DNA of 64,000 nucleotides from Hydractinia symbiolongicarpus (lineage: Eukaryota > Cnidaria > Hydrozoa > Anthoathecata > Hydractiniidae). Below, one piece after another: positions 11,655-25,000 of the stretch. The position numbers and the translations under genes were made by a program. The DNA lies in NCBI RefSeq assembly GCF_029227915.1, contig NC_079885.1, positions 17,931,001 through 17,995,000 of the forward strand, given 5' to 3'. How positions within the stretch are numbered: position 1 is the first letter of the stretch; the number at the start of each line of letters is the position of its first letter. The notes under the pieces are model-generated. The model was not told where the DNA came from and did not search any database. It was given only the letters and a program-made list of their open reading frames with translations.

Positions 11655-13568
11655 ATGATGAGTGACATATCGATGCCAACAGCTGAAACAAATATGTCTC
11701 CTGAGATGATTATGGGAGCACTTGAAAATTTAAGTCAAGTTCCGAAGCAAATAGCAGAAACAATGAACAATAATTGCGCAGAAATTAAGCAGTATATGTC
11801 CACAAGTCATGCAGAGGAATGTGAAAAACATGCAAACAATTTTCCAAAAGAACCAGCAGTAGATCTTCATACATGTGGAAAACAGAAAAGAGCAAAATTA
11901 CTAGCTGATGGATACACTAAAGGTTGATTTTTAATATTATAGATTGTCACAGCGTCACTGAAGTATTAATCCTATTTTACAAGTGACAAAGTTATGTTCT
12001 TATAAACTAGTCTGTTGGTGGTTAAAAGAATAGGTTTTTGTTCCCTATGTTTTTTTGCAGGTAACTATGCAAACATTCCAAGCAAAGGCAACTTAATCAG
12101 TTGTTCTACAGGCTAGGTTAAACTACAAAGCTATATAAATTTTACTTTGGAACAGAAAAGATTATCTATGCTTTCAAATCTTTTAATTAACTACTAATTG
12201 TTTGTCATTTAAGAAAAATGGTGGTTTGATCGGATCAGTGTAGTGTTTGGTATTACAACAATGTCAATCTGGACATTACAACTCATCCTGAGGTTTGATC
12301 CGCAAGATGTTCTAGGAATTATTATAGCTTTAGGTAAATACTATTTTTAAAGAACAAAGTCCCTGCTAAGAATCATGGATTATTACTCTCTTGGCCCTAA
12401 CATAAATCCAAAGAAACTTACTGAAAAATACTATTCTGTAAATTTTCGTTGAAAAAAAAAACGATTAATTATGAATTTCTCCTCAATTTAGAGGTTCTAA
12501 AATTTTTACTGGTGTAGTGATCATGAAATGTGAATTTTTGCGTCCAAAGCTGTATTAAATACAGGAACTATGTCTTTCTTTGCGTGGTACATCGATAAAT
12601 TAAAAATGGTTTATCGTACGAAATGCTTACTAATTATTATTTCCTGCTTGTTTTTTCTCAAGGCCAAGTTATTTTTGTTATCTTTGTAGTATTTGGTTGC
12701 CTAGCAGCAGATTTCATGTCTGGCATGGTACACTGGGCAGCTGATACATGGGGCTCTGTAGATCTTCCTGTTATTGGTAAAGTAAGTGGGAATTATTTAA
12801 TCATTCAGTTTTGTGATCTTAGCTAGAGATAGTGGCGAACGTAATTATTACATTAGAGTACAAATAAGTTAGGAAATATGCCCTCATAAAGACTTGTATA
12901 AGGGTAAGGTTTGACTTTCCTCCTAAGAGAGAGGGGGAAGCATTTATTTTTATTGTTACAAGCATCATTCTTTCGTGGCATAAATGCATCAAAATTTAAC
13001 ACGCTATTTTTGTCATATTCCTGGTAGCCTGTATTTGTTAGGTGAGCAGTTTTCTTCTCTAATCGTTTGAACAATTTGTTTTCAGGCATTCATTCGTCCA
13101 TTTCGAGAGCACCATGTTGACCCAACTGCAATGACTCGACACGATTTTTGCGAAACCAATGGCGACAATTTCCTATTGGTCTATCCGTTCGTATTATGGT
13201 TCACCTACAAGGGTTACACGTACGGCGGCGACTTGTTACGCGAACACTACAGATTCGATCTATTTATGTACGCATTAGGTTTGTTTGTTATCGCTACCAA
13301 TCAAATCCACAAGTGGTCGCATACTTATTACGGACTACCCGCTTGGGTTGAATGGCTACAAAAATATCATATCATTCTACCGCGCAAGCATCATCGAATT
13401 CACCACGTATCGCCACATGAAACCTTCTTCTGTATTACGAATGGCTGGCTGAACTATCCACTCGAGGCTGTAGGTTTTTTCACTAAGTTAGAATGGATTA
13501 TAGAGAAAGTGACAGGTGTCCCTCCACGAAAAGATGACATGAAATGGGCAGGCAAAAAAGTGGACTGA
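11655..13568 (+). CDS. PEDS1: Plasmanylethanolamine desaturase (TMEM189/Kua/CarF family)
   Basis: PEDS1 is an ER membrane di-iron desaturase that introduces the vinyl-ether double bond of plasmalogens. Four exons, 11655-11922, 12214-12333, 12663-12781 and 13086-13568, join in frame (phases 1, 1, 0) to give 329 residues. Exon 3 gives [19 protein letters not shown] (His at residue 153). Exon 4 gives [25 protein letters not shown] (His 244, 248) and [15 protein letters not shown] (His 271-280), the conserved histidine clusters that hold the metals. Hydrophobic segments lie at about residues 94-110, 123-145, 197-210 and 226-241. The human protein is about 270 aa; the extra length is a poorly conserved N terminus rich in Met, Glu and Asn. 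The first donor (GTTGAT) is weak, but the downstream frame requires it. An alternative start two codons in or further down is possible. Confidence 0.95.
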
Positions 13569-15866
13569 AATTTTATTGTTACCTGGTGAGAGATGTAAAA
13601 CATGTACCATTTACTTGGTTTAATATGTGGAATTTGTAACAGAAGTTTGATCGTCCTCTCCCTTGTTTATTTTAAACGGATAGAAAATATTTATTTTAGA
13701 ATTCTACCACAAGCATTAGTTTAAATGCGCATTGTTTTATAAAACCACATTTATTATTTGGACTCCCTGTGGCGTTGAAATATAGATGAATTTTCCATCG
13801 TGATGGCGTGAATAATGTTTTTCTCGTTTTTATGTTCCCACCACCTGTTTCGTCTTATACTTCGAACTCCTTACGCCTCAAAGAGCAAGAAAAATCTCCT
13901 TCATGTGTTTTTTGTTTTAGGGTGAATTGGCAAATTTCTCTTTTCCATGAGTGAATGTAATGAGTAAAGTCACGTGGTTTAAACACGTACATCTTTTGTT
14001 GTGAATTATCTGTAAATACTTCTGTTGTAATGTTAAAGGGAATTTAAAAATTCAGGGAATATTTTTTTTTAAATATCTCTTGAATAATTTATACCGTTCG
14101 CAAAAAACAATTCATTTTGTTCGTGATGAATTGTTTGTGTAAACTCTAGAATGGTCTTAGAATTAATCTTTTACTGTTGTAAAATGTACAATTTTTTCTA
14201 ACGTTTTATACTTGTTTCGTTCATTTTTATTTAAAAAAACACGCTTGTGGAAGTGAAAAAGATATCTTTGCAACAAAGATAGTCAAACAAAACTGTGTTT
14301 GTTGTTGTTGTTGTTGTTTTCTCCAAACCCCAGGTTACACCATGCGTTTTGTATGTAAGCAGTTTCAAGTAGGATTAACTCTTCTCTATATTAATAATAT
14401 ATTCTGTGTGTGCGCAAAAAAAGTCAAGCCGCGAAAATATTTTATCGACTGCGTTAGCTTACGAATAATAATAATGCTAGAAAGTAAATAAGCAGTGACC
14501 TGATAAAAGTATAAATACTTGAAGGTCTGGTTTTTTAAAATGCTATCTCGCACATACCACGCGTTTATTTTATTTTGTCTTCAATCAGAGGTAAAACTTT
14601 CTTGCAAACTCAACATGCCGAGTTTACCTTTTTTTTCTTCAGAATGATATTTCGCTCTTCATAGCTTTTCATTTATTACCCACGGAAAATAACGTTGCGC
14701 AATATAATCGTCAGAAATAGAAACAAGAATACGAAGATGTAAACTGCCAGGTCAAATATTGTGAACACTAAATTTCAAAAGAAAATGTTCATATGAATAC
14801 TACCGCCAGGACCTAGCTGTAAAAGAGCAAGCTCGGACCCAGTTCCTTTTAATGAAATACCAGATGTTCGTCGCCTTTAAGGGACGATTAAGTCCAAAGA
14901 AAAGTTTGCAGCACAATTATGTTTCCTAGTAACAAATCCAACCCGGATGCGTCATCAAACCGGCATTTTGTCGGCAGTAATCTTAACATTCGTGTAAAAT
15001 CTATCACAACGTCGATAACACGATCATATTACCATGGGAACTACAATATTCCTTTATCATATATTGTATGACATGCGTACGACGTTGCATTAAAACATAA
15101 TGGAAGAAGAAGTAAATGTTTAGAGGACTGGTGATGAGATGATAAGCTAATTAGCAACCACGGTAAAAATTACTTACACGCAACCTCATCCCCAGCACTT
15201 TAATCTGTTAGTTGAGAAAGTTAAGAAAAAAGGTTCTGAAAATGAGGTTAATACAATTTTAAAACTACTTATTTACTTACTACTTAGGTTTAGTTAGATG
15301 TAAAGGATGGTCACAAAGTATTATTTTCACAAACTTAAAACTTTTTTTCATTTTTAACATTTATAGGTTAATGACAGTTCTAGGAGTATTATAAGTATTA
15401 TAAAAAAGGGGATATCTTAGAGAGGATGCAGAAGTATTCGTGCATTTAACTCAAGAAATGTTACTTTCATTTTCTTTATAGAAGCATATATAAGAATGAC
15501 AAATATTTTAAATTTTTTCGGTAAGATAATCCTAATCGTATGTACTTTTTTTCTTTGACCAATAGATGCGCTTTGCGAGTTTGCATCCGCGCGACATTCA
15601 GACTGCGCGAAATTCAGGCGGCGCGAAAAGAGTTAATTAAATAGCAAAACAAAATGTATAATTCGTTTAGTTTTTTTTGCATTTCTTTTTTGTCTCTTCA
15701 AACTCACAAAGTTTATTCTGTATCATGGTGCGGTTTAAAAAACATTTCATGTTTTTTTTAGTTATTTTTTCATGAGGGAATTTAAAGTATAACAAATTTA
15801 GTGCGGGAAATTAAAACGCGCGAAATATAACGTATATGTTGAATGTTTGTGATATGAAGAAAAAAG
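13569..15866. other. Intergenic between PEDS1 and the astacin gene
   Basis: No coding exon recognised. It contains the PEDS1 3' flank, a GTT trinucleotide run at about 14299-14317, and a GC-rich patch with repeated GCGCGA motifs at 15580-15630 shortly upstream of the astacin start, which may belong to its promoter. Confidence 0.5.
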
Positions 15867-16008
15867 ATGGCATTTGAGATAATAGTGAAAAGTTTAACTG
15901 CATTAGTACGATTAAGTATCTTATTTTCAGGTTTCTTCTTTTTTGTTGTTTTGACTGATGGAAACAAATTAAGTATGAACTACAAACATAGGATGATACA
16001 AGGTCCAC
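15867..16008 (+). CDS. Predicted first exon of the astacin gene (signal peptide)
   Basis: The ATG at 15867 opens a frame with two basic residues, a long hydrophobic run containing FSGFFFFVVL and a turn TDGN, as expected for secretion. It ends in phase 1 at a strong GTAAGT donor (16009). Phase 1 is what the next exon at 26176 requires, and joining them keeps the whole gene open. No better start exon is visible nearer to 26176. Confidence 0.62.
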
Positions 16009-19000
16009 GTAAGTTTCCATTCATTCGTGTTTAGTTGTTATTTCTCTGAAAGGTAAATTAGACTGTATTTTTGGTTACGCGTTCTCCAGCCCGTTTTTAG
16101 ATGATGTTTCTTCGTTGTGTTAATCGTCCTTATTTAATGTGTTATCGCCTTATTTGGTGTGTTATCGTCCTTATTTAGTGTGTTATCGTCCTTATTTGGT
16201 GTGTTATCGTCCTTATTTAGTGCGTTATCGTCCTTATTTGGTGTGTTATCGTTCTTAGTTAGTGTGTTATCGTCCTTATTTGGTGTGTTATCGTCCTTAT
16301 TTAATGTGTTATCGCCTCATTTGGTGTGTTATTGTCATTATTTGGTGTGTTATCGTCCTTATTTGTGCGTTATCGTCCTTGTTTGGTGTGTTATCGTCGT
16401 TATTTAGTGCGTTATCGTCCTTATTTGGTGTGTTATCGTTCTTAGTTAGTGTGTTATCGTCCTTAGTTAGTGCGTTATCGTCCTTACTTAATGTGTTACC
16501 GTCCTTATTTGGTGTGTTATCGTTCTTAGTTAGTGTGTTATCGTCCTTAGTTAGTGCGTTATCGTCCTTATTTGGTGTGTTATCGTCCTTATTTGTGCGT
16601 TATCGTCCTTATTTGTGCGTTATCGTCTTTGTTTGTGCGTTATCGTCATTATTTGGTGTGTTATCGTCTTTATTTGGTGTGTTATCGTTCTTAGTTAGTG
16701 TGTTATCGTCCTTAGTTAGTGTGTTATCGTCCTTATTTGGTGTGTTATCGTCCTTATATGGTGTGTTATCGTTCTTAGATAGTGTGTTATCGTCCTTAGT
16801 TAGTGCGTTATCGTCCTTATTTGGTGCGTTATCGTCCTTATTTGTGCGTTATCGTCCTTATTTGTGCGTTATCGTCCTTGTTTGTGCGTTATCGTCATTA
16901 TTTGGTGTGTTATCGTCTTTATTTGGTGTGTTATCGTTCCTAGTTAGTGTGTTATCGTCCTTAGTTAGTGTGTTATCGTCCTTATTTGGTGTGTTATCGT
17001 CCTTATATGGTGTGTTATCGTTCTTAGTTAGTGTGTTATCGTCCTTAGTTAGTGCGTTATCGTCCTTATTTGGTGCGTTATCGTCCTTATTTGTGCGTTA
17101 TCGTCCTTATTTGTGCGTTATCGTCCTTGTTTGTGCGTTATCGTCATTATTTGGTGTGTTATCGTCCTTTTTTGGTGTGTTATCGTGTTTATTTGGTGTG
17201 TTATCGGTCTTAGTTAGTGTGTTATCGTCCTTAGTTAGTGTGTTATCGTCCTTATTTGGTGTGTTATCGTCCTTATTTGGTGTGTTATCGTTCTTAGTTA
17301 GTGTGTTATCGTCCTTATTTGTGCGTTATCGTCCTTGTTTGTGCGTTATCGTCATTATTTGGTGTGTTATCGTCCTTGTTTGGTGTGTTATCGTCTTTAT
17401 TTGGTGTGTTATCGTTCTTAGTTAGTGTGTTATCGTCCTTAGTTAGTGTGTTATCGTCCTTATTTGGTGTGTTATCGTCCTTATTTGGTGTGTTATCGTC
17501 CTTATTTGGTGTGTTATCGTCCTTATTTGGTGTGTTATCGTTCTTAGTTAGTGTGTTATCGTCCTTATTTAATGTGTTATCGCCTCATTTGGTGTGTTAT
17601 TGTCATTATTTGGTGTGTTATCGTCCTTATTTGTGCGTTATCGTCCTTGTTTGGTGTGTTATCGTCGTTATTTAGTGCGTTATCGTCCTTATTTGGTGTG
17701 TTATCGTTCTTAGTTAGTGTGTTATCGTCCTTAGTTAGTGCGTTATCGTCCTTACTTAATGTGTTACCGTCCTTATTTGGTGTGTTATCGTTCTTAGTTA
17801 GTGTGTTATCGTCCTTAGTTAGTGCGTTATCGTCCTTATTTGGTGTGTTATCGTCCTTATTTGTGCGTTATCGTCCTTATTTGTGCGTTATCGTCTTTGT
17901 TTGTGCGTTATCGTCATTATTTGGTGTGTTATCGTCTTTATTTGGTGTGTTATCGTTCTTAGTTAGTGTGTTATCGTCCTTAGTTAGTGTGTTATCGTCC
18001 TTATTTGGTGTGTTATCGTCCTTATATGGTGTGTTATCGTTCTTAGATAGTGTGTTATCGTCCTTAGTTAGTGCGTTATCGTCCTTATTTGGTGCGTTAT
18101 CGTCCTTATTTGTGCGTTATCGTCCTTATTTGTGCGTTATCGTCCTTGTTTGTGCGTTATCGTCATTATTTGGTGTGTTATCGTCTTTATTTGGTGTGTT
18201 ATCGTTCCTAGTTAGTGTGTTATCGTCCTTAGTTAGTGTGTTATCGTCCTTATTTGGTGTGTTATCGTCCTTATATGGTGTGTTATCGTTCTTAGTTAGT
18301 GTGTTATCGTCCTTAGTTAGTGCGTTATCGTCCTTATTTGGTGCGTTATCGTCCTTATTTGTGCGTTATCGTCCTTATTTGTGCGTTATCGTCCTTGTTT
18401 GTGCGTTATCGTCATTATTTGGTGTGTTATCGTCCTTTTTTGGTGTGTTATCGTGTTTATTTGGTGTGTTATCGGTCTTAGTTAGTGTGTTATCGTCCTT
18501 AGTTAGTGTGTTATCGTCCTTATTTGGTGTGTTATCGTCCTTATTTGGTGTGTTATCGTTCTTAGTTAGTGTGTTATCGTCCTTATTTGTGCGTTATCGT
18601 CCTTGTTTGTGCGTTATCGTCATTATTTGGTGTGTTATCGTCCTTGTTTGGTGTGTTATCGTCTTTATTTGGTGTGTTATCGTTCTTAGTTAGTGTGTTA
18701 TCGTCCTTAGTTAGTGTGTTATCGTCCTTATTTGGTGTGTTATCGTCCTTATTTGGTGTGTTATCGTCCTTATTTGGTGTGTTATCGTCCTTATTTGGTG
18801 TGTTATCGTTCTTAGTTAGTGTGTTATCGTCCTTAGTTAGTGCGTTATCGTCCTTATTTGGTGTGTTATCGTCCTTATTTGTGCGTTATCGTCCTTATTT
18901 GTGCGTTATCGTCCTTGTTTGTGCGTTATCGTCATTATTTGGTGTGTTATCGTCCTTGTTTGGTGTGTTATCGTCTTTATTTGGTGTGTTATCGTTCTTA

Positions 19001-22000
19001 GTTAGTGTGTTATCGTCCTTAGTTAGTGTGTTATCGTCCTTATTTGGTGTGTTATCGTCCTTATTTGGTGTGTTATCGTTCTTAGTTAGTGTGTTATCGT
19101 CCTTAGTTAGTGCGTTATCGTCCTTATTTGGTGTGTTATCGTCCTTATTTGTGCGTTATCGTCCTTATTTGGTGTGTTATCGTCCTTATTTGGTGTGTTA
19201 TCGTTCTTAGTTAGTGTGTTATCGTCCTTAGTTAGTGCGTTATCGTCCTTATTTGGTGCGTTATCGTCCTTATTTGTGCGTTATCGTCCTTATTTGTGCG
19301 TTATCGTCCTTGTTTGTGCGTTATCGTCATTATTTGGTGTGTTATCGTCCTTTTTTGGTGTGTTATAGTGTTTATTTGGTGTGTTATCGGTCTTAGTTAG
19401 TGTGTTATCGTCCTTAGTTAGTGTGTTAGCGTCCTTATTTGGTGTGTTATCGTCCTTAGTTAGTGTGTTAGCGTCCTTATTTGGTGTGTTATCGTCCTTA
19501 TTTGGTGTGTTATCGTTCTTAGTTAGTGTGTTATCGTCCTTATTTGGTGTGTTATCGTTCTTAGTTAGTGTGTTATCGTCCTTAGTTAGTGCGTTATCGT
19601 CCTTACTTGGTGTGTTATCGTCCTTATTTGGTGTGTTATCGTTCTTAGTTAGTGTGTTATCGTCCTTAGTTAGTGCGTTATCGTCCTTATTTGGTGTGTT
19701 ATCGTCCTTATTTGTGCGTTATCGTCCTTATTTGTGCGTTATCGTCCTTATTTGGTGTGTTATCGTCCTTATTTGGTGTGTTATCGTTCTTAGTTAGTGT
19801 GTTATCGTCCTTATTTGGTGTGTTATCGTTCTTAGTTAGTGTGTTATCGTCCTTAGTTAGTGCGTTATCGTCCTTACTTGGTGTGTTATCGTCCTTATTT
19901 GGTGTGTTATCGTCCTTATTTGGTGTGTTATCGTCCTTATTTGGTGTGTTATCGTTCTTAGTTAGTGTGTTATCGTCCTTAGTTAGTGTGTTATCGTCCT
20001 TATTTGGTGTGTTATCGTCCTTATTTGGTGTGTTATCGTCCTTATTTGGTGTGTTATCGTCCTTATTTGGTGTGTTATCGTTCTTAGTTAGTGTGTTATC
20101 GTCCTTATTTAATGTGTTATCGCCTCATTTGGTGTGTTATTGTCATTATTTGGTGTGTTATCGTCCTTATTTGTGCGTTATCGTCCTTGTTTGGTGTGTT
20201 ATCGTCGTTATTTAGTGCGTTATCGTCCTTATTTGGTGTGTTATCGTTCTTAGTTAGTGTGTTATCGTCCTTAGTTAGTGCGTTATCGTCCTTACTTAAT
20301 GTGTTACCGTCCTTATTTGGTGTGTTATCGTTCTTAGTTAGTGTGTTATCGTCCTTAGTTAGTGCGTTATCGTCCTTATTTGGTGTGTTATCGTCCTTAT
20401 TTGTGCGTTATCGTCCTTATTTGTGCGTTATCGTCTTTGTTTGTGCGTTATCGTCATTATTTGGTGTGTTATCGTCTTTATTTGGTGTGTTATCGTTCTT
20501 AGTTAGTGTGTTATCTTCTTTAGTTAATGTGTTATCGTCCTTATTTGGTGTGTTATCGTCCTTATATGGTGTGTTATCGTTCTTAGATAGTGTGTTATCG
20601 TCCTTAGTTAGTGCGTTATCGTCCTTATTTGGTGCGTTATCGTCCTTATTTGTGCGTTATCGTCCTTATTTGTGCGTTATCGTCCTTGTTTGTGCGTTAT
20701 CGTCATTATTTGGTGTGTTATCGTCTTTATTTGGTGTGTTATCGTTCCTAGTTAGTGTGTTATCGTCCTTAGTTAGTGTGTTATCGTCCTTATTTGGTGT
20801 GTTATCGTCCTTATATGGTGTGTTATCGTTCTTAGTTAGTGTGTTATCGTCCTTAGTTAGTGCGTTATCGTCCTTATTTGGTGCGTTATCGTCCTTATTT
20901 GTGCGTTATCGTCCTTATTTGTGCGTTATCGTCCTTGTTTGTGCGTTATCGTCATTATTTGGTGTGTTATCGTCCTTTTTTGGTGTGTTATCGTGTTTAT
21001 TTGGTGTGTTATCGGTCTTAGTTAGTGTGTTATCGTCCTTAGTTAGTGTGTTATCGTCCTTATTTGGTGTGTTATCGTCCTTATTTGGTGTGTTATCGTT
21101 CTTAGTTAGTGTGTTATCGTCCTTATTTGTGCGTTATCGTCCTTGTTTGTGCGTTATCGTCATTATTTGGTGTGTTATCGTCCTTGTTTGGTGTGTTATC
21201 GTCTTTATTTGGTGTGTTATCGTTCTTAGTTAGTGTGTTATCGTCCTTAGTTAGTGTGTTATCGTCCTTATTTGGTGTGTTATCGTCCTTATTTGGTGTG
21301 TTATCGTCCTTATTTGGTGTGTTATCGTCCTTATTTGGTGTGTTATCGTTCTTAGTTAGTGTGTTATCGTCCTTAGTTAGTGCGTTATCGTCCTTATTTG
21401 GTGTGTTATCGTCCTTATTTGTGCGTTATCGTCCTTATTTGTGCGTTATCGTCCTTGTTTGTGCGTTATCGTCATTATTTGGTGTGTTATCGTCCTTGTT
21501 TGGTGTGTTATCGTCTTTATTTGGTGTGTTATCGTTCTTAGTTAGTGTGTTATCGTCCTTAGTTAGTGTGTTATCGTCCTTATTTGGTGTGTTATCGTCC
21601 TTATTTGGTGTGTTATCGTTCTTAGTTAGTGTGTTATCGTCCTTAGTTAGTGCGTTATCGTCCTTATTTGGTGTGTTATCGTCCTTATTTGTGCGTTATC
21701 GTCCTTATTTGGTGTGTTATCGTCCTTATTTGGTGTGTTATCGTTCTTAGTTAGTGTGTTATCGTCCTTAGTTAGTGCGTTATCGTCCTTATTTGGTGCG
21801 TTATCGTCCTTATTTGTGCGTTATCGTCCTTATTTGTGCGTTATCGTCCTTGTTTGTGCGTTATCGTCATTATTTGGTGTGTTATCGTCCTTTTTTGGTG
21901 TGTTATAGTGTTTATTTGGTGTGTTATCGGTCTTAGTTAGTGTGTTATCGTCCTTAGTTAGTGTGTTAGCGTCCTTATTTGGTGTGTTATCGTCCTTATT

Positions 22001-25000
22001 TGGTGTGTTATCGTTCTTAGTTAGTGTGTTATCGTCCTTATTTGGTGTGTTATCGTTCTTAGTTAGTGTGTTATCGTCCTTAGTTAGTGCGTTATCGTCC
22101 TTACTTGGTGTGTTATCGTCCTTATTTGGTGTGTTATCGTTCTTAGTTAGTGTGTTATCGTCCTTAGTTAGTGCGTTATCGTCCTTATTTGGTGTGTTAT
22201 CGTCCTTATTTGTGCGTTATCGTCCTTATTTGTGCGTTATCGTCCTTATTTGGTGTGTTATCGTCCTTATTTGGTGTGTTATCGTTCTTAGTTAGTGTGT
22301 TATCGTCCTTATTTGGTGTGTTATCGTTCTTAGTTAGTGTGTTATCGTCCTTAGTTAGTGCGTTATCGTCCTTACTTGGTGTGTTATCGTCCTTATTTGG
22401 TGTGTTATCGTTCTTAGTTAGTGTGTTATCGTCCTTAGTTAGTGCGTTATCGTCCTTATTTGGTGTGTTATCGTCCTTATTTGTGCGTTATCGTCCTTAT
22501 TTGTGCGTTATCGTCCTTATTTGGTGTGTTATCGTCCTTATTTGGTGTGTTATCGTTCTTAGTTAGTGTGTTATCGTCCTTAGTTAGTGCGTTATCGTCC
22601 TTATTTGGTGTGTTATCGTCCTTATTTGTGCGTTATCGTCCTTATTTGTGCGTTATCGTCCTTGTTTGTGCGTTATCGTCATTATTTGGTGTGTTATCGT
22701 CCTTGTTTGGTGTGTTATCGTCTTTATTTGGTGTGTTATCGTTCTTAGTTAGTGTGTTATCGTCCTTAGTTAGTGTGTTATCGTCCTTATTTGGTGTGTT
22801 ATCGTCCTTATTTGGTGTGTTATCGTTCTTAGTTAGTGTGTTATCGTCCTTAGTTAGTGCGTTATCGTCCTTATTTGGTGTGTTATCGTCCTTATTTGTG
22901 CGTTATCGTCCTTATTTGTGCGTTATCGTCCTTGTTTGTGCGTTATCGTCATTATTTGGTGTGTTATCGTCTTTTTTTGGTGTGTTATCGTGTTTATTTG
23001 GTGTGTTATCGTTCTTAGTTAGTGTGTTATCGTCCTTAGTTAGTGTGTTATCGTCCTTATTTGGTGTGTTATCGTCCTTATTTGGTGTGTTATCGTTCTT
23101 AGTTAGTGTGTTATCGTCCTTATTTGGTGTGTTATCGTTCTTAGTTAGTGTGTTATCGTCCTTAGTTAGTGCGTTATCGTCCTTACTTGGTGTGTTATCG
23201 TCCTTATTTGGTGTGTTATCGTTCTTAGTTAGTGTGTTATCGTCCTTAGTTAGTGCGTTATCGTCCTTATTTGGTGTGTTATCGTCCTTATTTGTGCGTT
23301 ATCGTCCTTATTTGTGCGTTATCGTCCTTATTTGGTGTGTTATCGTCCTTATTTGGTGTGTTATCGTTCTTAGTTAGTGTGTTATCGTCCTTAGTTAGTG
23401 CGTTATCGTCCTTATTTGGTGTGTTATCGTCCTTATTTGTGCGTTATCGTCCTTATTTGTGCGTTATCGTCCTTGTTTGTGCGTTATCGTCATTATTTGG
23501 TGTGTTATCGTCCTTGTTTGGTGTGTTATCGTCTTTATTTGGTGTGTTATCGTTCTTAGTTAGTGTGTTATCGTCCTTAGTTAGTGTGTTATCGTCCTTA
23601 TTTGGTGTGTTATCGTCCTTATTTGGTGTGTTATCGTTCTTAGTTAGTGTGTTATCGTCCTTAGTTAGTGCGTTATCGTCCTTATTTGGTGTGTTATCGT
23701 CCTTATTTGTGCGTTATCGTCCTTATTTGGTGTGTTATCGTCCTTATTTGGTGTGTTATCGTTCTTAGTTAGTGTGTTATCGTCCTTAGTTAGTGCGTTA
23801 TCGTCCTTATTTGGTGCGTTATCGTCCTTATTTGTGCGTTATCGTCCTTATTTGTGCGTTATCGTCCTTGTTTGTGCGTTATCGTCATTATTTGGTGTGT
23901 TATCGTCCTTTTTTGGTGTGTTATCGTGTTTATTTGGTGTGTTATCGGTCTTAGTTAGTGTGTTATCGTCCTTAGTTAGTGTGTTAGCGTCCTTATTTGG
24001 TTTGTTATCGTCCTTATTTGGTGTGTTATCGTTCTTAGTTAGTGTGTTATCGTCCTTATTTGGTGTGTTATCGTTCTTAGTTAGTGTGTTATCGTCCTTA
24101 GTTAGTGCGTTATCGTCCTTACTTGGTGTGTTATCGTCCTTATTTGGTGTGTTATCGTTCTTAGTTAGTGTGTTATCGTCCTTAGTTAGTGCGTTATCGT
24201 CCTTATTTGGTGTGTTATCGTCCTTATTTGTGCGTTATCGTCCTTATTTGTGCGTTATCGTCCTTATTTGGTGTGTTATCGTCCTTATTTGGTGTGTTAT
24301 CGTTCTTAGTTAGTGTGTTATCGTCCTTAGTTAGTGCGTTATCGTCCTTATTTGTTGTGTTATCGTCCTTATTTGTGCGTTATCGTCCTTATTTGTGCGT
24401 TATCGTCCTTGTTTGTGCGTTATCGTCATTATTTGGTGTGTTATCGTCCTTGTTTGGTGTGTTATCGTCTTTATTTGGTGTGTTATCGTTCTTAGTTAGT
24501 GTTTTATCGTCCTTAGTTAGTGTGTTATCGTCCTTATTTGGTGTGTTATCGTCCTTATTTGGTGTGTTATCGTTCTTAGTTAGTGTGTTATCGTCCTTAG
24601 TTAGTGCGTTATCGTCCTTATTTGGTGTGTTATCGTCCTTATTTGTGCGTTATCGTCCTTATTTGTGCGTTATCGTCCTTGTTTGTGCGTTATCGTCATT
24701 ATTTGGTGTGTTATCGTCCTTTTTTGGTGTGTTATCGTGTTTATTTGGTGTGTTATCGTTCTTAGTTAGTGTGTTATCGTCCTTAGTTAGTGTGTTATCG
24801 TCCTTATTTGGTGTGTTATCGTCCTTATTTGGTGTGTTATCGTTCTTAGTTAGTGTGTTATCGTCCTTATTTGGTGTGTTATCGTTCTTAGTTAGTGTGT
24901 TATCGTCCTTAGTTAGTGCGTTATCGTCCTTACTTGGTGTGTTATCGTCCTTATTTGGTGTGTTATCGTTCTTAGTTAGTGTGTTATCGTCCTTAGTTAG